A DNA stretch of 64,000 nucleotides from Puffinus mauretanicus (taxonomy: Eukaryota; Chordata; Aves; Procellariiformes; Procellariidae), in NCBI GenBank assembly GCA_023333565.1, contig JAJKFH010001512.1, positions 186,001-250,000 on the forward strand, given 5' to 3'. Shown here piece after piece: positions 22,555 to 34,329 of this stretch. Each line of letters starts with the position of its first letter. Positions within the stretch are counted from its first letter, which is position 1. The notes below the pieces were generated by a model. The model searched no databases. It was not told the DNA's origin and worked only from the letters and a program-made list of their open reading frames with translations. Both the position numbers and the translations under genes were made by a program.

Positions 22555-23400
22555 GTGGCTGCAGCAGCGAGCCCTTCCCGGCCCGGCCCGGAGCCTCCCC
22601 CCTCTCCCCCCCGCCGCGGTTCAATTTGCTCCGTGCCAGAGGGGAAATTTATCGCCGCTCAAACAAGAGCACGGTTTTTTTTGGCGACAAACTCTGGCTA
22701 AGTGACATTCTCAGACTTTCTCGCCTCAAGTCCCCTCCGGGAAAGGCCGACGCGACGTTTTACAGTAAATCCCGGTGCTTCGGTTTCCAACGGGCCGGAT
22801 CGTAAATCCCAGCCACCCACCCACCACCCCCCCGCGACTCCGCAGCCGCGCAGGGAAAACGCGGAAAGGAAAAACCGGGGGGACCTTCTCCGTGAAAGGA
22901 GCCAGGGAGAGGAAAAGGAGTTGGGGATGGACGGTTAATAAATGAAATAATGCCACCCCCCTGCCCCGGAGCGCCGTGGGTACAGCCCGGCTTGCCGCTG
23001 GGTGCCCCGAAGCCCCCCGGAAGCTCACGGCCGGGATCGATGTCCCGGATAATCCTGGCAAATCCCGACCCCGGGTCTCATCCCCCGGGGTCAGACGGCA
23101 AAGCCACGTCCCCGCACCCACGGGCTGGGGGGCGGCGGGGGCCCCGTCCGGACTCCGCACCCACCGTGTGTGGGTAAAGCGACCTGAAAAAAAAAAAAAA
23201 AAGCTTCAGGGGAGCGGCTGAGAGGCTCACCCGGCCAGAAAGGACGGGGAAAGGGCTTTGGGTGCAGCCCCGGCGGGTCCGGAGCCGGAGCGGGGCGACA
23301 GGCAGTTTTCCTGCCTTGAGGACAAGAGTTTGACGGGTGGAGGTCACCCAGCAGACGGGAGGGAGCGGCCGAGCCTTCTCCCACCGCCGAAACAACCCGG
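22555..23400. promoter_or_regulatory. Orphan CpG island in the HOXB13-HOXB9 gap
   Basis: A sharply bounded GC/CpG-rich block inside CpG-poor DNA, 12 kb past HOXB13 and 29 kb before HOXB9. Overlapping frames on both strands translate to proline/arginine/glycine low-complexity sequence and give no domain hits by eye. A TTTATCGC motif and a poly-A run (23187-23202) occur within it. It is likely a regulatory element or non-coding RNA promoter; direction is unknown. Confidence 0.45.
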
Positions 23401-25255
23401 GGAATTGTTGTTGTGGACGTTTAGAAGCACAAAAAATTACCGGATTTAATTTTCTTTTCGAAGAAAAGAAACTAATAAAGGCAGCGAAAAAAACCCCAAC
23501 TAATTCATCATAACAGCGAGACTCGCAAATTAAGCCGATTTTAATTTATTTTGGACAACGGCAACTCTACAATATATAATCCCTATCCCAAAAAACCCCG
23601 TAACTCAAAGCCCCACCTGCCATTTTCGCAAACCCTCAAAACCCGTGTCCCGCACCGACGCCCCGGCGCGGCTCCGCGGCTCCCGTGGCCCTCCCGCCAC
23701 CCCACGTTTGCAAAAGCTCTGTAAAAGCCTCTCAATTTTTGTTGTTTTCGTTTGCTTTGGGCATTTTTTTACGTGCATACATAGCAAATAATAAGGAGGC
23801 ATTTTTAAAATAATATGGGAGACATATCATTCCCGCGGGAGTAACGATTTCACAAAGTGCAAGCTTCAACTTTCAAAATATTCCTGTAAAAATATTCGTG
23901 CTCATATTAACCATTTACGCTGTAGAAAATGTTGTACTAATTCACACCCACAGCCACTATTATCCGTCCGGAATCAGAAATGAACCTCTCTCGATCGAGA
24001 GACCGAGTTTTTAGGCTACAAATTATTATTTGTCTCTATTTGCAGTTACACTTCCCGCAGGGACAATTAAATTATCCGTACCGGTTTCTCTGTGTGTGTG
24101 AGGCTTTTCTTTGCTCGCCGCCTGACTGAAGAAGAGGAAAGCGAATCGGATACACGCAGTTGAACAACAATAGCAAGTTATCACTGAAGATAAGAAGGGT
24201 CCTGCAGCCCCAAGTTTCTCAAGGAAAAGCGAAGAGAAAATCACTTTTGCCGATGGTGAGTGAAAGGTAAAGAACATCTGAATTCTCCTTACGCTGTAAT
24301 ATCTCGTGCTGCCGCTTTGCATCATCCTGAATTTCTGTTTTGCAGAAAGTTGTGATTATAGCTGGGGAAAACAACAGAAAACCAAAAAACGCCTTTTCTT
24401 CCCTGCACAAAACCACTGCTTATTGGGTAATTTTTCTTGCGCATCTGTCTGGCTTGCAAACAAAGACAGTTGCAATTTTTCAGACCTCGGCTGCAAGAAA
24501 ATATATTTTAAACACAGCACAGGGAAGCGGAGCCGCTTGCGCCGCACGGGCAGGGTCTTCCCAGGCAACAGTTCCCTCATTCTACATATTTGCAGACACA
24601 CCTGATCAGAAAGCACAAATACATCGCAGCACTCTGTTACCTTTATTTTACCACTTAGCTTCTAGATTTTTCCCTCTCTGCGGGAAGAAGTTATTTTTTC
24701 TCTTCCTCTGTGTTAAATATCGCTTAAGGCAAGTGAATTTTTTTATTATTATTATTATTTGTTTTATTTTACTTTTGTAACTCAAGCTGGTGGTGTTACT
24801 TCACTCTTGTAATTTAAGGTGGTGGTGGTTCTGTCTTGTTGCACAGTGACTGCATGCAGCTGCATGCACAACCACAAATAAATAAATGCAGGGAAGAAAA
24901 GGAAGGTACCACCCCAAATAACTGGGCTTACTCAACGTCTGTGTTGCTTCAGGAGAGCGTGGCCATACCCAGAGGAGGACCCTTCCCAGTTGTGGACTGG
25001 TGAGGACTCACAACCAGTACAGCTCTTGCTCATCATACCCATCATTAGCGTTCACTGCCTGTCACAGAGAGGAGACTCAGACCCTCGCTGTGGACTCCTT
25101 TGGGAGAACTAATTTAGAAAAGAAGCCCCAAACCTCATGGGAAGGGGAGAATCCAAGCCGTGCTTGACGGGATGGGTGGAGCTTTGCCTTGAGCCAGCGC
25201 GGCCACGTCCAAACCCTCGTTCAGAAAATCTGTGGATGTCAGATGATGATGCTTC
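23401..25255. other. Intergenic, AT-rich, no gene recognised
   Basis: To about 24.2 kb the DNA is AT-rich but still contains CpG (for example around 23990-24130). After about 24.8 kb it resembles ordinary CpG-poor intergenic sequence. Frames here end in poly-Ile or poly-Phe from ATT and T runs and are not credible genes. Confidence 0.5.
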
Positions 25256-25290
25256 CATATATATATATGTGTGTGTGTGTATATATATAT
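25256..25290. repeat. (TA)n(TG)n(TA)n microsatellite
   Basis: CATATATATATATG is followed by about six TG units and then TATATATATATC. This alternating purine-pyrimidine tract flanks a small GC/CpG-rich patch (25295-25510) in otherwise CpG-poor DNA. Confidence 0.85.
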
Positions 25291-25299
25291 CTATACATC

Positions 25300-28280
25300 G
25301 AGCCCCAGGGGTTTCCCGAAGCCCGAGCGCTCGGCCGGGAGCGCAGTCCGCCCCGTCGGGGGGCGCGGAGCTCTCCGCGGTGCTGCCGACCCCGGGTTCA
25401 AGCGCGGCCCCCGAGGGCGCAGGGGGGGCTGCGGCAGCTGAGCCCGGTGCCTGTTCGGGAGGGCTCCCCGGGCTGTCAGTTCCTGCTGACACCGGGCTGG
25501 GGGTTTGCTTCGTGCCCGCCTAGCAGTGCGGTGGGGTTTCTGATCCGCATCTGGGCAGGATGGCTAATAAATGCTAACAGCTTCTGATCATTGCTCAGCG
25601 GTTCCATGTCCCGTGTTGAGACTGTGTATTGTCTGAGCATTTTCTAGGCAATTAAGTAAAAAGTAACATTTATTATATATGTTCTGTCACTATGGGTATG
25701 GAGTCGGACATGATTTGCTTATCATTTTCTCTGTGATCTCTCTCATCAAAGGAACAAGACCCATCTGTCGGGCAGAGCAAAGCTGCTTGACTTTAATCCA
25801 TAAATGTTACCATTTAAGGGGTGCAACCTTTGACAGAATATAGTACAAGTCTTTGTACAAGACCGTTGTGCAACTGGCATTAAATAGCCTAATTGAATCT
25901 TTCACTAACCACACACGCTCGCTTTGGGCAAAGGTTTTCTCTGTGCAAATATGATCTTGTCCATTTGCTACGAAATTTATTACCTTTCCAATCATGTGAG
26001 TTCCATACTATCTGCAGACTTAAAAGCTTAAACATCATGGATTCATCTTCTGCGTGTCCACGTGTTTCATTAAGGTGCCTCATAAATTCATCCTGACTTT
26101 CATTAGTTTGCCTTTGCTTCCGTATTACACTTGTTTCTGTCTTTTCAAAGCATCTCAGTTTGATTGTCCCTTTAAGCTCTGCCCCTCTGAGTTGGAGACA
26201 CGATATTTGTTCCGGTGTGTGTTAAACTGGAGTAATTTCTTCTGGCTGAGCACCTGCCATTGGAGGGGGGCACCCAAAATCTTTTGAAAATGTTGGCCAC
26301 ATGCTTTCTTCTTTCTCCCAAAAGGTCTCTGAAGACCAGTGATCTGAACAGGACTGAATTACTAGCAACTCTGAAGTCAACATTTCATGATCTCCTAGAC
26401 CCTGCTGCTTCTCTCATTTGCCCTGCCTTGTGCAGATGAGCCAAAGCTGTGCACGGAGGGCAGGACTCATGCAGCAGGGTTTCATCTTGCACATTTTTAT
26501 TATTAGTATAATGATTTTACAGGTTTCGTTATTATTATTAGACAGGTTTCTTCTTGTACATTTGAGAGCAGGGCTGGGATCCAAAGGCGAGGAGCAGAAG
26601 GGGAAGTGGGAACAGGCCAGGGCTGGTCTGTAATCTACTAATCAGCTGCTCTCAGCTTATGGGATCAGAAGCCAATAAAGGCACTCTGCAAGGAAAGCAG
26701 GAGGTGAGAGCTGTAAGAATGAGTCTCGTACCCTCTGCATAAGATTGGAGTCCCAGTCAGCTTGCCGCGTGATCTCAGACAGTTTTACCATGTCACCACT
26801 GTGACATGTATCCACCCAGCGTCAGACATCCCCCACCACCTTCAGACTCCAAATCCATTCTTTCTGTTCCTTGCAAATACAAAATATTTGAAAATGTGTA
26901 ATATAAATCTTCTTAGCTGCGATCTAAACCCATCATTTCTTGTCCTGTCCACCATGAAAGTGAAGAACATAATACACTCCAGTCTTGCCGCCACTTCCGC
27001 GTATTATTTAGGCAATGCTCTGAAATTTATCTTTAGACTTTACTTCTTTAGACTCATAAGTATTCAAATATCTGCAAGGACTCGTTGCATTTATACAGAA
27101 AAGGAGAAATTGCTGTCTAACTTGCAAGGGTTCACCACTCAGTGTTTGCAAAGGGTTTGAACAGGGAAAAAAATTAAAAGCCATTGGAATTTCTTTTTTT
27201 CCTACTTTGCAATCAGTTTGCAAGTCCCCAGTAGAGTTTGGCCTCACATAGCTACTGCAGTGCAATAACTTTTATTAATAATGATGGTAAAATTAGGTGC
27301 ATATGGATTGTATTGTTATAATATTGTTATGATTGTCTTTTATTTTTGAAAGAATCATTATAAATGGCTATGAAAGGGAAGTTTAAATTAGAGAGCTGCT
27401 CTGGACATTGGATTTATTGCATTGCATAAAACACTCATCAACCTGCTTGATCTGCCTTTTTCCTCTTTATAGCTTTCTGGGTGATGGCTAAGATGGGACT
27501 TTGCCCAGACTCTGCACCTCACAGAAAGAAAGTCACTCCTGATGGTTATCACTGTTTTGTAGACTTTAAGGAGTTAACTCCAGACCTTGCTCTGGCTCCA
27601 TTTCTGGTGAGTGGATTTTATGGGCTCCTTTTAACTCCCAGCACAGATTTGACACTCTGGCCTTTCGTAATAATCCTCTCACTCATGTTGTTTCTTCTGG
27701 AAACTTCTCCTGCTCAGCTTGTGCCAAAAAACTCCACATTCCAGTTCTCCCAGGCTTGAGTGTTTTTTTCTCGTTCCTGCTTTCTTTCTGTAGTTAACAG
27801 TTAGCAAGAGACAGGATGGTCCAAGGACTGTTTTAACAAGGTTTTGTTCATTTATTTTCCAGATATTCTTTCTTTGAGCCACACACGCTCACCAGGGTGA
27901 AGTGGCCCGGTGGGATGCCCACTTCTCTTCCGATACTTGTACATTAGGTTTTCCAAACCTTCTCCCTGGAAGTAGTTGAGAAATCACTGAGGTGTTAAGC
28001 AGCCCTCCTCGAGTGGGTGGTTTCTTTACTCAGAAGCATTTTGACCCCTTTTCCTCTCTCCACCTTGCCCTCCTGCCAGCTCCTGGGCACACTCAAGTGC
28101 AAAGTTAAGGCCATGCTCAAAAGTAACTTCACTGAAACGCATGGGACACACACTCAGAATAAAACACTTTTGAAATACTGGCTTGGATCTTCACCGCTCT
28201 CTTAGGAAAGAGGACATCTGAAGAAAATTATGTTTAATTCATGGCTTCTGCAATGTGGCATCTTGCAAAATGTTACAGTT
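25300..28280. other. Intergenic, no gene recognised
   Basis: A CpG-rich patch at 25295-25510 gives way to clearly CpG-depleted DNA. No frame has recognisable coding character and no RNA gene was seen. Confidence 0.5.
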
Positions 28281-28283
28281 TCA

Positions 28284-28362
28284 GGATCCTTATTTTGCAG
28301 ATGGGGAAACTGAGACAGAGAAGAGGCTGAACTATTTGATCTGTGTCACCCAATGATATAGA
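28284..28362 (+). mobile_element. MIR-like CORE-SINE fragment
   Basis: The stretch reading TTGCAGATGGGGAAACTGAGACAGAG, here given only by its key words CAGATGGGGAAACTGAG, then a diverged GTGTCACCC, follows the familiar 3' part of the MIR SINE (ACAGATGAGGAAACTGAGGC, then GGTCACACAGC). It is a short, decayed piece without flanking duplications. Assignment is from remembered consensus and should be checked with a repeat library. Confidence 0.5.
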
Positions 28363-29240
28363 ATAAAACTTGGAATAAACTTTTGCCAGGGTATTTCTCA
28401 CCAGCCTGTCTCGACAGGGCAGGTCAAGAACATATTTGCTAGTGTGAGAGCGTAGTGCATAAATAAAGCAGTGTGTGTGGTGGAAATCAAGTGTTTGGAG
28501 GAGGTTGAGAAAGGTTACATATAGATCTGCTTGTTTTACCCAACGTACACCTGCATCTCTGTCTGGGTCTTTAAAAAGGAAGAATATTAAAGAAGAAGAA
28601 TTAAACACAAGCCTAATGAAAATAAATGGTGAGATATGCTTAAGATTGGATCACCCAACATAAAGTTCTGACTGATTCAAAAGAAATTCCAGTTTATTTT
28701 TAACTCTGCTTTTTCCTTTTCGTGAGCAGAGCCAGTTTGTATTAATGAATGCCACAGTGTAAAGAAACACAGGCTACCCCAAACCCACACTCGACGTAAG
28801 TTCCCCCATCTGTGTTTTCCATTTTACAGCCTTCCTCCATCACAGTAACTTGAGCTTTTGCTTGGAAGGAGCAGCAAAAGAGGAAAACCCTCCCAAGCAT
28901 CTCTTTTTAAGCAGCGTTTCTCAGTTCAGTTCCAGCCAGGATTGCCCTCTCCTGGAGGACAGGAGAAAGTCGCATCCCACGACCTTGCAATCCTTCCTTT
29001 TGGGCTGTAATCCCTGCACCTGCCAGAACCCAAGGACAATTCGGCTTTCCTGGGACAGACTGTCCTGTAATAAAATATTTTCTCCACCAAAACTTGGGGT
29101 AAGCACACCATCCAATGCTGACTAAGCTGCCAGGAACAGAGGGATGGTTGAGATGGAGGGTGCCAGAGGTCCCAGCCTGGAAGGGGAAAGGAAGGATCCA
29201 GGGGAATATTTATTCACTGTTTCAGAGCATGGACAGGTTG
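28363..29240. other. Intergenic, no gene recognised
   Basis: CpG-poor, AT-moderate DNA between two transposon fossils. Nothing recognisable. Confidence 0.5.
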
Positions 29241-29244
29241 TTTC

Positions 29245-29470
29245 TCACAAAATGTGCACTTATACTGTGGAACTCACTGCTGTTGGAGGTTGTAGAAGCC
29301 AAAATTGTAAATGAGAGTCAAAAAGGGATCCAACAGATTACTGAGGGACGCATGCAACTTTGGCTGTCAATCCAGGTCCAGGCAAAGCCACCAGATTAGA
29401 AAGTTTCTTACCCTGCTGCTTGCCAGAGGCTGGAACATTATCTTCAGCAAAGGTGCACTCTGTGCATGCC
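29245..29470 (+). mobile_element. CR1-type LINE 3' end fragment
   Basis: TGTGGAACTCACTGC, then GAAGCCAAAATTGTAAATG, then a short run with TCAAAAAGGGATCCAACAG, follows the order of words at the 3' end of CR1/L3 LINEs (a WNSL-like reverse-transcriptase tail, then a Phe/Lys-rich end and UTR). Downstream, GAAAGTTTCTTACCCTGC and GCCAGAGGCTGG fit the CR1 3' UTR. The frame is decayed. A CR1 copy of this type is the main evidence for a sauropsid genome. Boundaries are approximate. Confidence 0.55.
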
Positions 29471-32400
29471 CCTTTCCCCTATATATCTGCTCCTGGGCCC
29501 TGCTGGAAGCTGGGGTTGGTGCTGGAAGCGGGGCTGGATGGTGCTCGGGGCTGGTGCGTGTGACAAACCTTGCTCCACCCAATGCTTCTGGGTCTCGCAG
29601 TTCTTGTAACACTCATTTCTTTCTAATGCCCAGCCACATTCCCACTAATGACAGATAACGCCGTGGCTTTTGCTCACCCCCATCACCCACATGTAGGATG
29701 CCAGACAGGCATTTAGACATGACCATGGCCTACCACAAAATATGTGGGGCTTCCCAGCACCTCACTTTCCACTCTTCCTTGGTGTCCTGCTGTAAAAAAA
29801 ACCACCCCAGCAGCACGCCACCATGTAACCCAGCCAGCCCAGGTTACGTGGACTCTTTTCTTCCCCTGGCTGTGTCCCCAGCTCTTTCTCTCTCCCCATT
29901 TCCAGCAGCTGCTGCCACTCGTCCTGCATGCTACGAGGCAGGAGGTTTCCAAGGTGCTTGGAGATCTCCATGGGGTGGTGATACAGAAATGCAAAGCATA
30001 AATCCTGTATGTATTTAAGTCTCATAAAAAGGAAGCCCACGTCTCCTTCAGCTGCTCTCCGGAGCCCCAGAGACTTGGCCTGATATGAAACAGATTTTTT
30101 TTTTTTTTGTAACGTTGCTATTTGGATAAGGGCACCAGCAGGAGAGAAGGTCCATTTCTCTGCCTAATGGTGCTTCAAACACTCTTGTGAAGTTGAATTA
30201 ACACCACTAAAGGGAAAGATTAGAAGTCACTTTAAAGTGGCTCTGGGGGAAGTTTTCAACCCAATCTATTTGCACCCATGACACTGTATAAAGATAGAGC
30301 TAATGGGAGTGCAGTGAAGTCGTAAAGACAGGCAGCCTTGGTTTTAAATTAACAGGAGCATTATTTACACATAGGACATGGGATACAGTAAACCCTTTAC
30401 ATAATCTCTGCTACTTTCTAGCTTTCCCCCTCCTACATACTTAGGCAATATTGGAGTAGTTAATTAAAAAGACAACATAAAACTTCAGAAAGGTTTGATT
30501 CCCCTTTTTTTTCTTTATCAAGTGATTCATTTTTATTAAGGTTGGTTGGTTTCTGTCAAGATAAATACACAATATCAGTGTTTTATTCTCCAAAGAGCCA
30601 CTGAATGGGATGCTAATAAGATTAAAATGATAATAAAGAAGCCCAACAGCAGCTTTTATGGCCTCGTTTCTGCTGAGCTCCCTTTTGGTTCAGTTTTGCT
30701 CACACTTAAGCTTGAGCTTATCCACCACACAGCTCCAGCCCATCCACCACACCATGGAGACCTGTTTTGGGGCTGCTTTCCCCTTTCCCACCCGCAGGAG
30801 CTCTGCTTAAGTCTACTACAACCCTTGAAAACCCCTCATTGCCTTCAGGAGGCTTTGGACCTGCAGCAGAGCTCTGCACCGTGCAGGAAAGGTGCAGAGG
30901 GAGGAAGGTGAGGGGGAAACTGAGGCTGGGGCTCAGGGTGGGTCTGCAGACCCTTCTGCATGCAGGCAGCACCCTACAAGCACCCAAAAACCAGGGGACC
31001 CTGCTGCAGCTGCTCGGCTGATACCCAAGCGTGCCCCTGGCCTCTGCGACCCTCTTCCGTGGCCTCTGGACTGTGGTTCCACTGTGTTCGGCAGGCTCTG
31101 CATCAGGCCTGGGGACCTCCCTAGAGCAGCTCTGCTCTGGCCTCCCTGGGCGTGAGCTTACGGCTGGGCTGGTCTGGGAAACGTTGAACTCCTTAACATT
31201 TATTCCTTACATTTCCCCTTCCTCCAGAGGCACATCAAGAATCAATACCAGCATAAAAAAGGCATTTTGGAGACAGATTGATGCCTTCTGCTTTCCCTCA
31301 AATGCTTCAAAGTGAAGAATAAATATCTAGGCAGAGGGGAAAGTGGGTTTGACAGGCGTTTAAATCAATTAGAGCCCAAATTGCCCCGAATCAGATCACA
31401 AACTCACAAAGCCGTTTCCTTTCCTGCATTTCAGGTTAGTGTCATCTTGCTGCTATGCACGTAACGGTTTGTCTTTTTTTTATATCGGCATAAATGCAGC
31501 TTGAAATGCCAGTAATAGCGCAGGTAAATTAATTCGCACTTTCTCTCCCAGTTCCAGTGTTTTTCCCACTCGGTTAATTCTTGCTTGTTAATTAATTGAG
31601 CCCGGGGCTCCCTCTAGCGTCGCTCGGGGCCGCTCCCGGGGCAAGGGGCTGCTCTCACCCCGACCCTCTCCCTTCCCCTCCCGACCACCGGCCCCGAAAA
31701 CAGGAAGGAAAAGGCCTTAAGGATGGGCTTAAGCATCACAGCAAGACCTGGCCTGTTGAGTTTTACTGCAGATCTTTCCGTGCGTGGTTTGCACGGGTGA
31801 TACAATGAGGTCCTCATTGCTCTTTTCAAAAAATGCTGAAATAGAGTCAGGGCTTTTTGTCCTTGAGGTCATTTAGACCATATTGACACCAGCAGAGAAT
31901 CTGGAGCTGAGTCTGTTGGGGCTTCAGGGAGGTGGGCTGAGGTTGTGTTGAAGGTCCTGGAACTTCAAACTGTTCCTATGTTTTTCATTTCTCTTGGCCC
32001 AGGGGATTGACCTGCATGTACTTGAACATGGACTTTAATGCCGTGTTGAATAGCCAAAGGGATCTGTTGCCAACAGGTCATGGTGCTGGCTGGTTTTGGT
32101 GGGATGTGCAGGCCTTCAGCAGGGGACATCAGCAGGATCGTGCCATGATCCTGCTCACACCACCCACGTAACCTCATCCCCTGGACAGAGCAAGGTCACA
32201 GCCCGTGCACAGGTATCCAGAAGCAGACATGCACAAACCTCCATCTGCAGGGTCCATGGGCACAAGCCCGATGTCTCTGGACCACTAAATATGTTACTTT
32301 CCTCATTTGAATGGAGATATCAGCAGATAAATAAGATTTCTGTAGTCTGTTCTACCCTTGCTGCCCTGAAACAAGGCTTGAAGTGCTCTGGCTCCTCTGC

Positions 32401-32760
32401 TTGGTATTCCTGGGGGAAACTGAGGCACACAGCTGTGACCAACTCCCCAGGAGTCGCTCCACAGGATCTCACAGAGACTTTCATAGTTGTTGTGTTGGCC
32501 ACAGATTCGAGATCCGATCTCCTGCTGTTCCTCTGTGTTACTTCCCTGCCCTTGGGGGAATCTCTTCCTTTCTTCCCTTCCCGCAAAGATGTTTCTGGGC
32601 TGCCTCCTTGTTCCCTGCCCTCCACCTCAAGGCTTCCCCAATGATGAGATGCTCTTTCTATCGTTTTCCACCTATCTCCATAAAACTCCCAGCGTCGGGG
32701 CCTCTGGGCCTGCCCGAAATGCAAATAGTAATAAATAATGGGGCTCTCTGGCTCCAGCCA
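29471..32760. other. Intergenic, no gene recognised
   Basis: CpG-poor DNA. Short GGGGAAACTGAGGC words near 30910 and 32412 recall MIR but are too short to call. A CTCF-like word lies at 31608-31622. No coding gene or RNA gene was recognised. Confidence 0.5.
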
Positions 32761-32766
32761 TCCTGC

Positions 32767-32815
32767 CCCTCCTTTCTCCCCTCCTTTCTCCCCTCCTTTC
32801 TCCCCTCCTTTCTCG
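32767..32815 (+). repeat. 12-bp tandem repeat, CCCCTCCTTTCT
   Basis: About four copies of a pyrimidine-only 12-bp unit, the last with one C-to-G change (TCTCGCC). Confidence 0.85.
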
Positions 32816-33085
32816 CCTCCCTCAGCTGCGGCGCATCCTTTGGGGGGTCTGCAGGTATGTGACCATCCGGAAGGAACCCATAATTCTTAGCAAGTTGTCC
32901 TTTCTCGCCCTGACCAAGGCATTCCTCTTTGTTTGGAAGACTTTCCCCTGTGATCTCCAGCAGACACACCTCAAGTTTCAATCCCAGCCTCACACTCCTG
33001 CTCCTTATTCAAGACCGTGACCTGCGACCTTCAAGGTCAGACATCTCTAATCCCAAGAACAACATCTCTCTAGTCAACAGGGGGA

Positions 33086-33111
33086 TCTCTCTCTCTCTCT
33101 CTCTCTCTCTC
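33086..33111 (+). repeat. (TC)13 microsatellite
   Basis: Uninterrupted TC dinucleotides in CpG-poor intergenic DNA. Confidence 0.95.
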
Positions 33112-34300
33112 CAAATTCCTCGGATCTGGCTACACAAATCCCTCCTCCTCCAAGAAAGGAAAAAAAAAATCCCACCACATTAGTAAAAATAATATATGAG
33201 GGGTAGTGGCTCTGGGGGTGGGGTAGGGAGAAGAGACCTTAAAAGGCCCCCATCTCCCATGGATGCGAGCTAAATAGTTTCAGGATGGTGCCACAACTTG
33301 CCTTTGCTCTGTCGGAGGGGAAAGACGCCGAGCTCTGCTGCTGGGATCCCCGGTCTCGTTTTGCTCTTGTGACTCACCTCTTGATTTCGGGGCCTTTTAA
33401 TTTGATTCTATTTCTTTATCTAAAGAATAACTGATGGACTAGTGGGCAGACCCCCCGCCATCTCCCAAACATCAGGAACAATCCCAGAGCTGGAAGAGTC
33501 TTTTTTTTTGGCTTTATTTGGGATCCAAATCTTCAGAGGGACTGGAGAAGGGGAGGCTGTGTCATCAAGGGCATGAAACGCTGACACTACACAGAGGAGA
33601 ACCATAAACCCAAGAGGCGAAGGTCCCCGGACAAGGGCCGGGGGGGCAAGGGGGAGAGGAGGGCTCACATCTATCCACTTTCAAGGGGAGTTAAGCCATG
33701 GATTTGCTCTTGTGCTTTTTCCCTGCCTGGATTTCCAGTGCCGCTTTCACCTCCTTCTCTCCCCACCAAGCTCCTGCTTTGAACTCCAAAATGCACAAGT
33801 AATTAGAAGGAAAACCAGCAAGAACAGCAAAGCAATACGTCTGTGGAGCTTCTCCAGCTGCTTCAGGCTGGGATTGGGTTGGGATTTTTCTTCATGGACG
33901 GCTGGGCCTACATGGGAGCAGAGTGGCCCTTGGGATGTCCCAGGGTCAGGAAATCCTCGGGACAAACCAGCCCCAGCACTTTCCTGCAAAGACCAGAGCT
34001 GCTGCTGGCGGAGGGGCACTCCCCACCGGCATGGGGATCCCAGGGACTTTTAAAAAGACCCCGGCTGGAATCAGAGTTCAACTCCAGACGGTCTGAAATC
34101 CTGCGTTTTAAGGCCAGGTGGTGAATCAGCTCTCGTTGCAAGGTTTGAGTGTTTAAATTCATGCTAAACCCGGTGGGATCTCTTGCTGGGAACCGCAGCC
34201 AGGAGAGAAAGGGATGGAGAGTTGAGTTAAGGAATGAAATGAAACCGTGTCCTGGGAGTCGGGTCGTAAAAAGTTGTTACCTGGTAGTTTTCAGGCTCAG
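33112..34300. other. Intergenic, no gene recognised
   Basis: Ordinary mid-GC DNA at the edge of the CpG-rich zone that begins near 34.3 kb. Nothing recognisable. Confidence 0.5.
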
Positions 34301-34329
34301 GAGGTGTAAAGTGACTTTTACAAGGAAGG

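Noticed and set aside
30905..30940. MIR-like word GGGGAAACTGAGGC here and at 32412
   Set aside because: Only about 14 bp match, too short to assign to a repeat family.
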